From Brassica napus (lineage: Eukaryota; Streptophyta; Magnoliopsida; Brassicales; Brassicaceae), in contig NC_063438.1 of NCBI RefSeq assembly GCF_020379485.1, positions 8,880,335-8,944,334 on the forward strand: a DNA stretch of 64,000 bases, written 5' to 3'. Position numbers and translations under genes: made by a program. The notes beneath the pieces were generated by a model that saw only the letters and a list, made by a program, of their open reading frames with translations, had not been told where the DNA came from and searched no databases. This document shows positions 33,131-45,520 of the stretch, piece after piece. The stretch's first letter is position 1; each line of letters starts with the position of its first letter.

Positions 33131-35118
33131 ATAGAAAGATTAATAATGTTTTATTTATTCCTTTTAATATTTATAAACTATAAAATACAATGAACGAAAT
33201 TTTATATAAGATAATTATAATAGTTTTATACTCTACTTGATGAATTATGTTTGAGTATAATTATATAATAACTGTTTTAAATATTACAAAATCCAAAAAT
33301 GTTTATTAATATTATTTTTAAATTATTTATCGTTGTTTAAAGAATAAATTTATCATAATTTTAAAATAATTTATAAAATGCTTACAAAATGCAAGGCAAA
33401 GTTTCACTTTCAAGAGTTAAGTCGAGATCTGGATTAAAAATCCTAATAACTGGTAAAGAAGGGAAGTCGGAGACAAAAATATTGAATGTTGTCTACAAAC
33501 AAGTTTTTCAGAATATTTCGTAGTCACGGTACGTAATTTTAATCTACTTTTTTTCAAATACAAATTTTAAAATGAATAAACTGTTGCAATTATTTATTTT
33601 TTGTATTTGCTAGATGGGTTGTGATGAGTTAGGAGACCGATGACGGTATGTCAATTTAATATTATTTCATGTTCAATAAAATTTAGAAATTTATAAATCT
33701 ATCAAATAATGTTAACCCGTCAAATTGCTTACAAAAATTATTTAATTTTTTGCAAGTTTCTAATTGAATTTTCTTTCTTTGTCGAGAAATGTAGTTCATA
33801 ATTTATATTATTTATGGATAATATTTTGATTTTTATTATATTTTCTATTAATATGTCTACATAAATGTTTGTTTATTATTTATGGAAAAATAATATTATT
33901 CACCTAAAATAAAGAATTACGAAACAGATACAATACAATTGTAATTAATGATAATATAAAATCTGTTACTTCTAAAACTATACACTATTTATTCTATTTT
34001 TTGAATGAAAGTATCTTCGTAAACCCACAAAATATTTTGTGACGTTGCAATTATACATACACACAATATCTGCCTCTTCATAGTGACGTTACTGTGTTCC
34101 CTCTCGTGAGGTACGGGCCGAGAGAGAACACAGGGTGCGGACCGATCATGTTCTTATGCCCGCACAGGGTGCGAGCCGGTCACCTAGTATAATATTATGT
34201 ACAAACAAAAATTAAAATGTTAAATTAAATATTCATGCGGTCGCACGGGTCAACGTCTATATACTATATAATTATATAAAGCTTGTTTCTTCAAAGTTGC
34301 TAATTAACAAGATCGCGACATGTGTCAATAATTTTTTTAAAATTGTGACATGTGTCAAAAATATGATATCCCTTTTTGTAAGATTTAAAAATATGATATA
34401 TTATTATAAAAATGTATTTTTACAATATTTTTAAGATTTTGGAAAAGAACAATTACTATTACATAATCTTTTACAATTATATATTGTTAAAATTATGGGA
34501 TAGTAATTTTTATTTTTATTTTAAATCCTAAACAAGTAAATAATTATAAAAGATTATTTGAAAGTAAATTTGTTTTTTCAAATATTTAATTTTCTTTTTT
34601 AAAGATACTAAAGAAAGAAAATTGTGAAAACAATATTAACTAAAAATTTTAAAAAACGAATTATCAAAATCCTACAAATACAAGAAAATATTTAATAAAT
34701 ATCATAAAGTAAAACTAACTATAAAATAAGTAATATTTATTTTTTAAAAGTCTAAACAAAAGAAAATTGTAATAAAAATTACTATTATTTTACTATAAAT
34801 AGCAAACTTTTCTTTTTAATAGGTAATTGTATGTTAAAAAATTATAAACCAAAAAATAACTACAAATATTTCACAACTATATTTAGTTTTAAATTTCCAC
34901 ATATTATTTTCACAAAACGAAATATTATTTACGAGAAAAGTATTACCTAAGCATTTTATTTTAATTTTTTGATAAAACTCAATTTTTTATAATCTTATTA
35001 CATTTTATGATGCTAACGCAATTTTTTTCCAACTATGATGTGTTGTCATACAGTTGACTATAAATATATATAATGTTTCTCTCGACTATGGCGACACGGG
35101 AGGCGATCTAGGGTTTCG

Positions 35119-36660
35119 ATGCCTACACGACGATGGGATCCTGGAATCGGAGATGAGATACGGATTGGAGCAGAAGGTCAGCAAGGAAAAAATCAGGAGT
35201 TATCGGAAGGGAGATTTTCTTCAAATCTCACGCGATTTGATTGGGTTTCAGGAATAGGGAACTTTGGGATCTTTTGGCCGGTTTGGGTAATAAAATGGAG
35301 TACGATTTCCATAGGAATGGTGGAGATGATTACCACAGTTGATTCACAGGTTCGATTAGAATTTGTTATCAGGAGACTGTGTAATCCAGAATTGCATAAG
35401 GCTTGGGAACGATGGAATGGGCTGGGAGTTTTAATCCTTACGCAGAGCAGTTTTATTTATATTTATTCTCATCTCAGGCCGCAATACTCACCAAGGAAGG
35501 AATGGGGTTGCGATATTGTAGTTATGGCCAGTACAAGGAGGTCACAACGGAAATATATGGGGGTCTATATAGGACTTATTGATTGTGTGGTTGACACAAA
35601 ATATGGCTGGAGTTTAAAGGGTTGCATTTACGTTGGCATTTTCTCAGGTTTCAGGATTCTTATAGGAACAAAAGAATGGAGCTTTTGGGTTTTCTGGATG
35701 CAGGGAATAACAATATTTGCTAGATATAAATTACGGTTGATAGAATTATGTATGCAATATGTATGGTGGTGTGTGATTTTGTGGGGGTTTGGGGACTCTC
35801 GAATCAAGTTTGTAACAGGTGTTCTGCAACTATATAGTTGTTTTTTTTATATGGGTGCTTGTCGCCTTAATCACTTATGGTGGGAAGATGAGTTGGATGA
35901 GTTGATTTTGATCTGGCCTAACATGAGGTTAATAATGTCTGGTCGTGGTATCACTTTATCTCTGAATCATTTGGTACTGGTATGGGTGCATTATTGCTTA
36001 CCTAACAAGGCAATGGACATGCCAAGATATGAGATGGTTTGGTATTTTTTGGTGCTATTCATTAAGAAATGGCTGTTTGGTTCATATTGTAAATTCTTGG
36101 GTTGGGTTCAATGGAAAATTCGTGGAAAATTATCAAGATATCCAAATGTACGTAGGCTGTCCTTTTGTTGGCCCATTTACTTGAGATGGGTTTGTTGGCA
36201 ACTTATCGGTTTTGTTTTATATAGAGATCACCTGCTTTGCAAAGGTTCCCGACATGATTCAATATGGTTTTACAGTAATAGCGGGAGTTTGGTTAGCAAA
36301 TATTGGCGCGATATTTTAAAATGGTTCTACGGACTAGATGGTACATATTATAAACATAGTCAAGATCCTAAGATTTTGAGAATTTCATTTCAGTTACATA
36401 ATCCTCATGCATATTTTAGAGTGAACCGTAAGTGCTCAGTTAATAATAAGTATATGTTTATTGGTATTACGGGCTCTAGGGATGTTGGTAATATGACGGC
36501 TGAATGTTGGAAGAATGGACCTAACTGGTGTACTAAGGATTCAAAAGAGATCGACGGTAATTTTATGGGGCTTAAGCGTATTTTTCATGGTTTGAGAGAC
36601 TTTGGGATTAAAAGATTGCTGAGTATCATTAAACTCAGATCTTCCGGCTCGAAGGAGCTA
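35119..36660 (+). CDS. LINE upstream open frame (ORF1 position), unrecognised
   Basis: A stop-free stretch of about 510 codons in the same frame as the endonuclease; MPTRRWDPGIGDEIRIGAEG is its start. It sits where plant LINEs carry ORF1, but I see neither the DUF4283-type fold nor a CCHC zinc knuckle. Composition is odd: tryptophan is about 6% by rough count (clusters such as WSFWVFW, YVWWC, LWWEDELDE), with many aromatic and hydrophobic residues and few Gln/Pro/Ala. A random stop-free run of this length is very unlikely, so it has probably been under coding selection at some stage. Yet another forward frame reads more like a soluble protein between numerous stops. I assign no function; it may be a diverged ORF1 or an in-frame N-terminal extension of ORF2. 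Confidence 0.4.
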
Positions 36661-39600
36661 TATTTATATATGAAAATATTAAGTTGGAACTGCAGAGGTA
36701 TGGGAAGTCACTGGACGATAAGTTACCTTACGGAGATATGGCATAAACACAAACCAGATTTTTTATTTTTATCTGAGACGAAGCAGGAGTTTGGATTTGT
36801 ACAACGATTTCCATCACATTTTGGTTTTGATAGTCTGGTTACGGTGGATCCAACTGTGAGAAGTGGCGGGTTGGCTCTTTATTACAATAATGAGTATCAA
36901 GTTAAAGTCTTATATTCTAGCAATAGAATGATAGATGTAGAGGCAGTGGTAAATGGGAAACAAGCTTTCCTTACTTTTGTATATGGAGAGCCAGATCATA
37001 CACTAAGGGATCAGGTTTGGGAGAGATTAACCCGGTATGGTTTAGCCAGATCGGAACCTTGGTTTATTATAGGAGATCTAAATGAGATCACTGGGAATCA
37101 TGAAAAGGATGGTGGTTCTCTGAGAAGTGCGACATCGTTTATTCCCTTCAATAATATGATCTGAAATAGTGGATTATTAGAATTTCCGGCTCGTGGAAAT
37201 AAAATGTCATGGCAAGGACGGAGGGGTAAAGGAAAGGGTGCGGTAATGGTCCGTTGCAGACTAGATAGAGCTTTGGCTAATGAGGAATGGCATACACTCT
37301 TCCCATGCTCTTATACAGAATATTTGAGGATTGTAGGTTCGGATCATCGTCCTGTGGTGGCTTTTTTGGATGAGAAACCGCCAAAGAGAAGAAAGGGACA
37401 ATTCAAGTTTGATAAAAGATGGATAGGCCAAGAGGGGCTTATGGAATCAATAGTGTCGGGCTGGACAGAAACTCGCGCAGGTCAACCAGGGGATTTTATC
37501 TCTAAAATTAGTAATTGCCGTCATGAAATATCCTCATGGCGGAAAGACAACCAACCATATGGAAAGGAAAAGATTCAGAATCTTCAACAAGCTTTAGAAG
37601 AGGTTCAAATGGATAACAATAGATCACAGGAGGATATTATTGAGATTTCTAAGAAATTACAAGAGGCCTATAAGGACGAGGAGGAATATTGGCATCAGAA
37701 GAGCCGCAATATGTGGTATTCATCTGGGGATCTTAATACAAAGTTTTATCATGCTTTAACAAAGCAACGTCGGATTCGAAATAAAATAGTGGGCCTCCAT
37801 GATGAAAGGGGTAATTGGGTCACAGATGAGACTGGTGTGGAAAAGGTGGCGGTAGATTACTTTGAGGATTTGTTCACATCTACCACCCCTACTGAGTTTG
37901 ATAGTTTTCTGGAGGAGATAGGGACATCAATCACCCCACAGATGAATCATATGCTACTACGGGTAGCAACGGAAGAAGAGATCCGACAAACGTTATTCAT
38001 GATGCACCCGGAGAAAGCCCCAGGACCGGATGGAATGACAGTTCTTTTTTTATCAACATTCTTGGCATATAATTAAAGCAGATGTGGTGGAGTTGGTGAA
38101 TAATTTTTTGGTCACAGGACATCTGGATCCAAGGCTAAATTTAACTAATATTTGTATGATTCCAAAGGTGGAGAGACCTACAAGGATGACGGAACTAAGG
38201 CCTATAAGTCTTTGTAATGTTGGGTACAAGATAATTTCGAAGGTTTTGTGCCAAAGATTGAAAAGGTGTCTTCCCGGGTTAATTTCGGAAACACAATCGG
38301 CTTTTGTGGCAGGAAGGTTAATTTCAGATAATATTCTTATTGCGCAGGAAATGTTTCATGGCCTACGAACTAATAAGTCTTGTCAGAATAAGTTTATGGC
38401 TATAAAAACCGATATGAGTAAGGCATATGATCGGATAGAGTGGAATTTTATTGAGGCTCTCCTGTACAAAATGGGTTTTGATTCTCACTGGATCAAATTG
38501 ATGCGAGAGTGTGTCTCCTCAGTCCAGTATAGAGTTCTTCTAAATGGGCAGCCTCGGGGACTTATAATCCCTCAGAGAGGATTACGTCAAGGAGATCCTT
38601 TATCTCCTTACTTGTTTATTATGTGCACGGAGGCTTTGATTTCAAACATTAAAAAGGCGGAAAGGGTCAAACTATTAACCGGGATGAAAGTGGCAAGGGC
38701 TTGTCCTGCAATCTCTCATCTACTATTTGCAGATGACAGTTTGTTTTTCTATAAGGCAAACAAGGAAGAGTGTCAAACTATTCTTAAGATTCTAAAGGAA
38801 TATGAGACTGTTTCAGGGCAACAGATTAATTTCCAGAAATCGTCAATTCAATTTGGACACAAGGTTGATGAAGCTATCCGGCAAGAGTTAAGAGATTTCT
38901 TGGGAATTCATAATCTAGGGAGAATGGGATCTTATTTAGGCTTGCCGGAAAGTCTGGGTGGCTCTAAGGTACAAGTGTTTGGATTTGTTCAAGAGCGGCT
39001 GAATAAAAGGGTTAATGGATGGACCTTTCGTTTTTTCACAAAAGGTGGAAAGGAGGTGATTATTAAATCGGTGATTACGGTTTTACCAAACCATGTGATG
39101 TCTGTGTATAGGCTACCGAAAGCTACAGTTAAGAAGCTAACGGGCGCCGTAGCCCAATTTTGGTGGAGCCCAGGAGGTAGTGCAAGAGGTATGCATTGGA
39201 AATCATGGGATAAATTGTGTGAAACCAAAGATAATGGTGGTTTGGGCTTTAAGGATCTCATGGATTTTAATACAGCAATGCTTGGTAAGCAACTATGGAG
39301 GCTAATTGAGAAGCCAAATACTCTTTTCTCAAGAGTTTTTAAAGGACGGTATTATAGGAATGCTTCACCCCTGGAACCGATCCGATCTTACTCCCCGTCA
39401 TATGGCTGGAGGAGTATTACTTCTCCTAGATCTCTGGTTTGTAAAGGACTAATTAAAAGGGTGGGAACAGGATCATCTATCTCTGTATGGAATGATCCTT
39501 GGATCCCAGCCACTCGCCCGAGACCAGCAAACAAAAATTCTCACAACTTTTATCCGGAACTCACAGTGGATTCCCTCATCAATCAGGAATCTCGCTCATG

Positions 39601-40746
39601 GAATGTACAGGCGATCAGGGCTCTAGTGGATCCGAAAGACGCAAGAATTATTGAAAGTATCCCTTTAAGTAGGAACCAGGTTGAGGATAAGAATGGATGG
39701 CATTTTACTAATAATGGAAAATATTCGGTCCAATCAGGTTATCAGGTTGAACGTGTTTACCCTGACAGGGTAAAACCTCCTGATTTTTATGGCCCCACAG
39801 TGGATATTCTTAAAGCTTTCTGCTGGAAAGTGCGGTGTCCACCGAAGATAAGGCATTTCTTGTGGCAAATGGTATCAGGATGTATATCGGTAATGAAAAA
39901 TTTAAAGGCACGAGGGATAAGAGGAGATATATGTTGTGCTCGTTGTGGAGATCCGGAAGAATCAATAAATCATGTATTTTTTGAATGTCCTCCTACACGT
40001 CAAGTGTGGGCGCTATCCAAGATCCCTTCAGCGCATAATATCTTTCCTATTAGCTCTTTATTTGTTAATATAGATCATCTTTTTTGGAGAGTGCAACCGA
40101 AAATGGATGACCATCAGTTTGCATGGATTTTATGGTATATTTGGAAAGCCCGAAATAACAAAGTTTATAGTAATTTGGATATTGATCCGCGGGACACTCT
40201 TAAATTAGCTGAAGTGGAATCATCACTCTGGGCAGAAGCACAGGTGGGAAATGAGCCAAGGAGGGGGTTCTCGGTACAAACCATTCCTCCTTTAGAGACA
40301 TCAGGTAGATGGTGTTTTATTGATGGCTCATGGAAGGATAAGGAATTAATGTCAGGGCAAGGCTGGTATAGTACTTTACCAGGATTTGATAGTCTACTGG
40401 GGGCAAGGAATGTACGGGCATGCCTCTCTCCCTTCATTCGGAGATAGAGGCTTTGATTTGGGCAATGGAATGTATGAAGAATTTAAGACAGGTCCAGGTT
40501 ACGTTTGCAACGGATTGTTCTCAATTGGTGAAGATGGTTTCGGAACCAGAAGAATGGCCAGCATTTGAAAGCTATTTGGAAGATATCAAGCTTCTCAAAG
40601 GAAGCTTCCTCAACTCAGACATCGTACATGTACCTCGGACGGCGAACCTTCGGGCGGATAGCTTAGCACGTAGTGCACGCAAGCAACTGTCCTTTGTCGT
40701 TCACATGGATGCGGAGTTACCAATATGGTTTACAGAGTCAACATGA
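36661..40746 (+). pseudogene. LINE ORF2: endonuclease, reverse transcriptase, RNase H (broken)
   Basis: Starts near MKILSWNCRGMGSHW (36670). Endonuclease motifs: LSWNCRG, FLSETK, IIGDLNEI, VGSDHRPVVAFL. A TGA at 37162-37164 cuts it between FNNMI and NSGLLEFP. Reverse transcriptase: KAPGPDG, CMIPKV, LRPISLCNVGYK, KAYDRIEW, GLRQGDPLSPYLF, and the active site LLFADDSLFF. Between KAPGPDG and the next motif one extra T in the run at 38044-38050 shifts the frame; removing it restores YQHSWHIIKADV. A zinc-binding zf-RVT region follows (FCWKVRCPPKIRHFLWQ, CARCGDPEE, HVFFEC). RNase H starts at WCFIDGSWKD and shifts frame near 40433, continuing SEIEALIWAME, TDCSQLV, HVPRTANLRADSLA. Catalytic D, E and D are present across the break. 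One stop and two shifts imply an inactive but fairly recent copy. Confidence 0.9.
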
Positions 40747-40795
40747 GTCTGTAAATTTCTTGCTGAAAAAAAAAAATAATAATGTGTTATCATAC

Positions 40796-42705
40796 GTGAG
40801 TATGTGTGAATATGAAAGATATTAAAAATATGTGTTTGTAAGTATAAGACAAAATAAAAAATCAGTTAAATTTTTTTTTTATTAAATATAAATTAGTTGT
40901 ACAAAAAAATTAAACAAAAACGAATTACACTATCCTACCAATACAAGAAATTTTTTAATGAAAAATATTAAAGAAAAATAATTATAAAATAAGTAAGTTT
41001 CCTTTTTTAAAATTCTAAATAAAATAAAATTGTAAAAGCAATATTATTTTTTTATAAATAACTAACTGTCCTTTTTCATAGGTAATTTTGTGTTAAAATA
41101 ATTATACACCAAAATAAATTCAAATATTTCACCCGATATGATTGTTACATGTGCCAATAAAAATATTATATGGTAATGTGTCAATAAAAATCTGCCATTA
41201 TGTGAAGAGATTTGTGACATAATTATTCCTTTTCTAATTTTGACCAAATAAGATTTTTTTTCTTCTTTTAAAAAAGAATCTTTACAAAATATAATTGTAA
41301 AAAACTATTTAATAGTAATTTTCACTTTTAAAATTTAATGATAAACATAATACTAAAATTATTTAATTAACAAAGAAAAATACTTACAATATTAGTGATA
41401 TTGAAAAAACGAATTTTGAAAATAGCAACTGCTAAAAATAGTTAATTAACTGAAAATAATTATTTGATAGCAATTTTATTTTTATAAATCCCAAAAAACA
41501 AATTAAATTTTAAAATATTATTTAATGTTAATTTTCTTTTCTAAAGCCCTAAAAACTGTAAGAGAATATTTGATATATTTTTATAATATCATAAACAGAA
41601 GAGTTTTGTATCATATTTTTAAGTTCTAACCAACATAAAATTGTAAAACTTTATTTCGTAATGTTTTAAGAGAAAATTTGATGATGAACATGATACTAAA
41701 AATTACTCAATCTGTTTAAAATTAGTTTAGGTATGAATTGTATAAATAGTATTTTTTATACTTATTTTAATAGTAACTAGAAATAATTATTTGATAACAA
41801 TTTTTTTTTCTAAAATTTTAAACAGAAGACAATTGTAAAAATTTATATGATAGTAATTTTCCTTTCCTAAAATCTTAAAACAAAAACGTAAAAGAGTATT
41901 TGATATATATAAATATATTTGATTGTAAATGAAAAGGATCCCTTTACAAATATCTAACCAAAAATAAATTGTAAAATTATGTGATAGTATTAAAAAAAGC
42001 ATTCGATGACAAGTATGATGTTAAAACTATTAATTAACAAAAATAAAAAATTAGGATGTCTTCATGATTGCAATTTATATATGTTTGGTCATACGAAAAT
42101 TATACACATGTTTGATATATATTTTCATGTTTGGTCATAAGAAATAGATTATTAGTATTATTTGTCACTGAAGTGATTTTTATATGCATGTTGTTAAAAA
42201 AAATCAAGTTTAATCACCATCTTATTACATTTTTTTAACTATGTAATATTTTTCTACTTCATTTTTAATTAAAATGTTGTTATGAAAATATATCATTAAG
42301 AAATAATAAATTAAGAAAATTATTACGTATCAGATAAGTTTAATAAAATATTAAATTATTAAATAAGAAAGTGTATGATGTTGTCATTAACTCGATTGGC
42401 CTTATTTAACTTTCAATTTTTTATATTCTAATTCTTAATTCGGGTTGGATTGGATTTAAAGTTATAGGTATGAGTGTTTCTCTAGCACTTAGTAGAAAAT
42501 TGATAAAAATTCACATATGCACTATGATTATAAAATACTAATATTAATTGTAATTTATATATATGTAAAACTGAGTTTTTAATTATAAAATAAGTCTCAG
42601 ACATCATATGCAAAAATAATCCTAAAAGTATAATAAAATTATTTTTTTCTTTATTAAATTAAAACATCCAACAAAACCCGTTGCAACGCACGGGCTCATA
42701 TCTAG
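40796..42705 (+). other. 3' half of the split Helitron
   Basis: AT-rich, non-coding; repeats words such as TTGTAAAAxTATTTxATAGTAATTTT several times. Contains the 3' hairpin and CTAG end described with the Helitron. Confidence 0.55.
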
Positions 42706-45069
42706 TTTTTAATAAAGTCACTTTATAATTTTACTATAAAAGATTGTTGAGCCCACATATAAATATTTATTGTTTTTTCATTCTATCATTAATTATTTAT
42801 ACTATACAATACTTTACATGAATCCTACTATTACACTTCATTTTATGTAATACACTTTTTCTCTAAAAATATTTTATCACCCAACGATATGATTGTTGTA
42901 CAATAACATTATACACCATATCTTACACTTTATAATGAACCTACAATATTTAGACACGGGTTATTAAAATGAGTTAAGCATATATAATACAACTTATTAT
43001 ACCATGTCATCCAACGTTATATGGTTCCAAATATTTATAAAATCAAATTTGATAAAAGAAAACATTTTAGCAAACCATTGATTAAAAACAAAACTATATA
43101 TTACATAAAATTAAATTTTATTAAAGTATTTATGATAAAAAAAATTGTTGTTTAATATAAATTTAAAATATATTAAAATTCCTATAAATCTTTACTATTA
43201 AAATAGTCAAAAATTTGTCAAGTATATCTTAAGTCTCAACAACTTAACAAATACAACTATTATAAAATGTACACAAAATATAACAAGAGAGTAGGTCTCG
43301 ACATTCGTGTCTTTGAATCGGCTACAAATAGGTTATTTTCGGGTCTGGATCCTAGACATATGAACCTAACTAGGTATTTGAATATTTCTGGTTTGGTTCA
43401 GTTACTTTGGGGTCCAATGGGTTCGAGTTCATAATTCAAATACCTATAAAAACCTATAATTTTTGGGGACATAACGAGTCTGAATCGGTTCAGGTATTTA
43501 GGACCCAAAAAGACCTGAAATACCCAAAAACTCAAATGCAAAAAAATATTCAAAATACCCAAAAAGACCCAAAATTTTATCCGAAATATGATCCAAGGAA
43601 CCGATAAATACCCAAAATATATTTTAAAATTTAAAATTTTATCCAAAACCCGAAAAACTATAACCAAAAACCTGAACTCAAAACTTAAAAAATATTCATA
43701 ATGCCAAAAATATATGAAGTACCCTATTATACTTAATATACACAAAATATTTCAGGTATTTTTGGCACTGAACGGGCATGTAAGACTCTAACTTGAGCAG
43801 AGACCCAACGGTCCCAAAAATACTCAATAGGCACTTTACGCTTGACCCGGATCCGAACAGAACCGGTATATTCAGTTCAGTCTTTGTTTAGTTTTTTGGA
43901 TCCGGGTAAAATGTCTAGGCTTAAGAGAGAGAGTTACATAAGAATGTACATATAAATCTCAATAAACTAATTCATAGCTTATACAGTCTTTTTCAAAATA
44001 TTATTTTTGATATAACATGACTTTGTAACATAATTATGCTGTTATGCACAACAATCCCATAATACTATTCATATCAAAATTTGTTTAAAATAAACAAAAA
44101 CATATGTGTTTTTGAAGCGCATACCAAAATCTAGTATCAAAATCTTGTAAGTTAATAAAACTAATGCATACTTATTAAATTTTCGTTTACAAGGTTTCTC
44201 AAAGACAGTTTAACATTGGATAGGTTTCAAACTAAGTTTATGTGTTTATATTTCAAAACATGAGAAACACAAATAACAATAAACTCTTAACCCTAAACCT
44301 TAAACTTTAAACCCTAAACCCTAAACCACATCCCTTAACTCTAAACCCTAATGTCTAGATTAATTAACCGTAGGGGTATAAGTGTATAGTTACGTCTTTT
44401 AATAAAACATTTAAGTCTATTTTGGTCATTTTTATTTTTAAAGTCTATATTTGTGACAAAAACGTTTTTAGGTCTATCCTAAAGAATTTCTCAATCTATT
44501 TTGAGCCATAAAATATTATTTAACTATAACAATTATATATAACCTAATATAATCAAATTAATACTGAACCAACGAAATATACAATACAAAAAATCACATA
44601 TTTATTGAAAAAAAATAATATTATTTAAAATAATCATATTTAAATAAAATGCAAAATTCTAAAAAAACTACAAATAATTTTAAATTGAAATATGACATAA
44701 ACCAAGTACTATGATATGATATGATTACTTTGTAAATATTAATATTTGTGCATGAGCAAAGGAAAATCATCTAGTACATCATATATGTATATGTGTATGC
44801 ACCATCATAACGAAGACCTTATATGATGAGTTAAAGAAAAAAAAAACCTTATATGATTGAACTAGCGTTGACCTTGACTTTGTTTGCGCTCTCTTGTTTG
44901 GTGTTTTATATGTTCATATCAAATTTAAGAACTGCAACAGTGGCTCATAATTTATAATTTAGCTGGTGGTTCTGGTTGTCGTTTGAATCTTTGAAACCGG
45001 AACATGTCATCTACTAATAAACCAACAATTGGAAGACTTTTACGGATGACTTTCGGTGGTCTATTTGTG
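42706..45069. other. Spacer with dispersed-repeat remnants
   Basis: No gene. 43296-43930 holds a degenerate ACCCAAAA/GGGTATTT-type dispersed repeat similar in style to the one at 31.7 kb. 44200-44500 looks like a third, degenerate copy of the MULE-like MITE family, with AAACCCTAAACCCTAAACC at about 44309-44330. Confidence 0.5.
44200..44500. mobile_element. Degenerate MULE-like MITE with telomere-like words
   Basis: Shares CATCCCTTAACTCTAAACCC, GATTAATTAACC and GGGTATAAGTGTA with the element at 7893-8442, and ends with GTCTATCCTAAAGAATTTCTC. Its TSD and left end are not clear. Confidence 0.5.
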
Positions 45070-45185
45070 TGGGTCAGTCGATTTTTTTCGACTAAATCAG
45101 CATCTGATGTATATGCTTAACTGGTTTGTGCTTTGTAAGGAGAGTCACGAGAGGGTAAATCGCAATCCTCATTGATGAATCCTAA
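45070..45185 (-). pseudogene. Relic of a third malectin-like receptor kinase (exon 2 start)
   Basis: Reading the minus strand from about 45185, an AG is followed by FINEDCDLPSRDSPYKAQTS, a stop, then AYTSDADLVEK. This lines up with exon 2 of the adjacent gene ([33 protein letters not shown]). The conserved Gly and Cys context is damaged and a stop is present; the rest of the gene is absent. It lies just past the 3' end of the proximal kinase gene and shows the tandem cluster once had another copy. Confidence 0.75.
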
Positions 45186-45520
45186 GTACTCGTTTCCTCT
45201 GGTTTCTCTGTTTATGTCTTGATAATATATGTTTACTTTGCTACTCTGTTGTGAAACAGAGACCTTATCTATTCTACTTCTTTTTGTGAATTTTTGTATG
45301 GCTCTTTAACCTTGATCTCCTTAGATAACATTTAACTTCTTCTTCAAGAACAAGAGTAACACTCTATTTGTCAAACAACAAACTTATTATGAATTGACAC
45401 ATAACGGTAAAAAAAGCGACTGTAAACTTTTTAGTCACAAAGTATCCATAACAGAAGTTAAATAAAGGTGACATCCGACACAGAGATATGGAGATAGTTC
45501 CGTAGTAAAAAACATATAAT

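Larger units (their letters stand above)
31466..34187 (+). mobile_element. Non-autonomous Helitron
   Basis: 5' end TCCCCCTATACATTAAAAG after an A (31465); 3' end GGTCACCTAG before T (34188). A 3' hairpin is formed by CGCAC AGG GTGCG at about 34161-34173. No Rep/helicase. Inside are a nested TTCGGGT-rich repeat, a block of TTGCGCAA-containing repeats and a short duplicated GACTCTGCCACCCACTTT tract. Confidence 0.65.
35052..40781 (+). mobile_element. Full-length L1-type LINE, recently degenerate
   Basis: Bounded by ATGTGTTGTCATAC (35038-35051) and ATGTGTTATCATAC (40782-40795), a 14-bp TSD with one mismatch, with an A-rich tail before the right copy. It has a leader with TATAAATATATA and GCGACACGGG, an upstream open region, then endonuclease, reverse transcriptase, zinc-binding region and RNase H. 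Three lesions break ORF2. It lies inside a Helitron. Confidence 0.9.
34256..42705 (+). mobile_element. Helitron split by a LINE
   Basis: 5' end TCTATATACTATATAATT; 3' end CATATCTAG before T (42706), with a clear hairpin CCCGT...ACGGG at 42677-42694 and the CTAG terminus eight bases later, all canonical. About 5.7 kb of its 8.45 kb is the nested LINE (35052-40781); without it the Helitron is about 2.7 kb, non-autonomous and AT-rich. The 5' flanking base is G rather than A. Confidence 0.65.

Noticed and set aside
43296..43930. Protein frames of up to 115 codons on the minus strand
   Set aside because: They come from the GGGTATTT-type dispersed repeat, with biased Phe/Leu/Ile/Tyr composition and no domain.
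44280..44345. Interstitial telomere array
   Set aside because: Only a few imperfect CCCTAAA words, shared with related MITEs elsewhere in the window, so they are part of the element.
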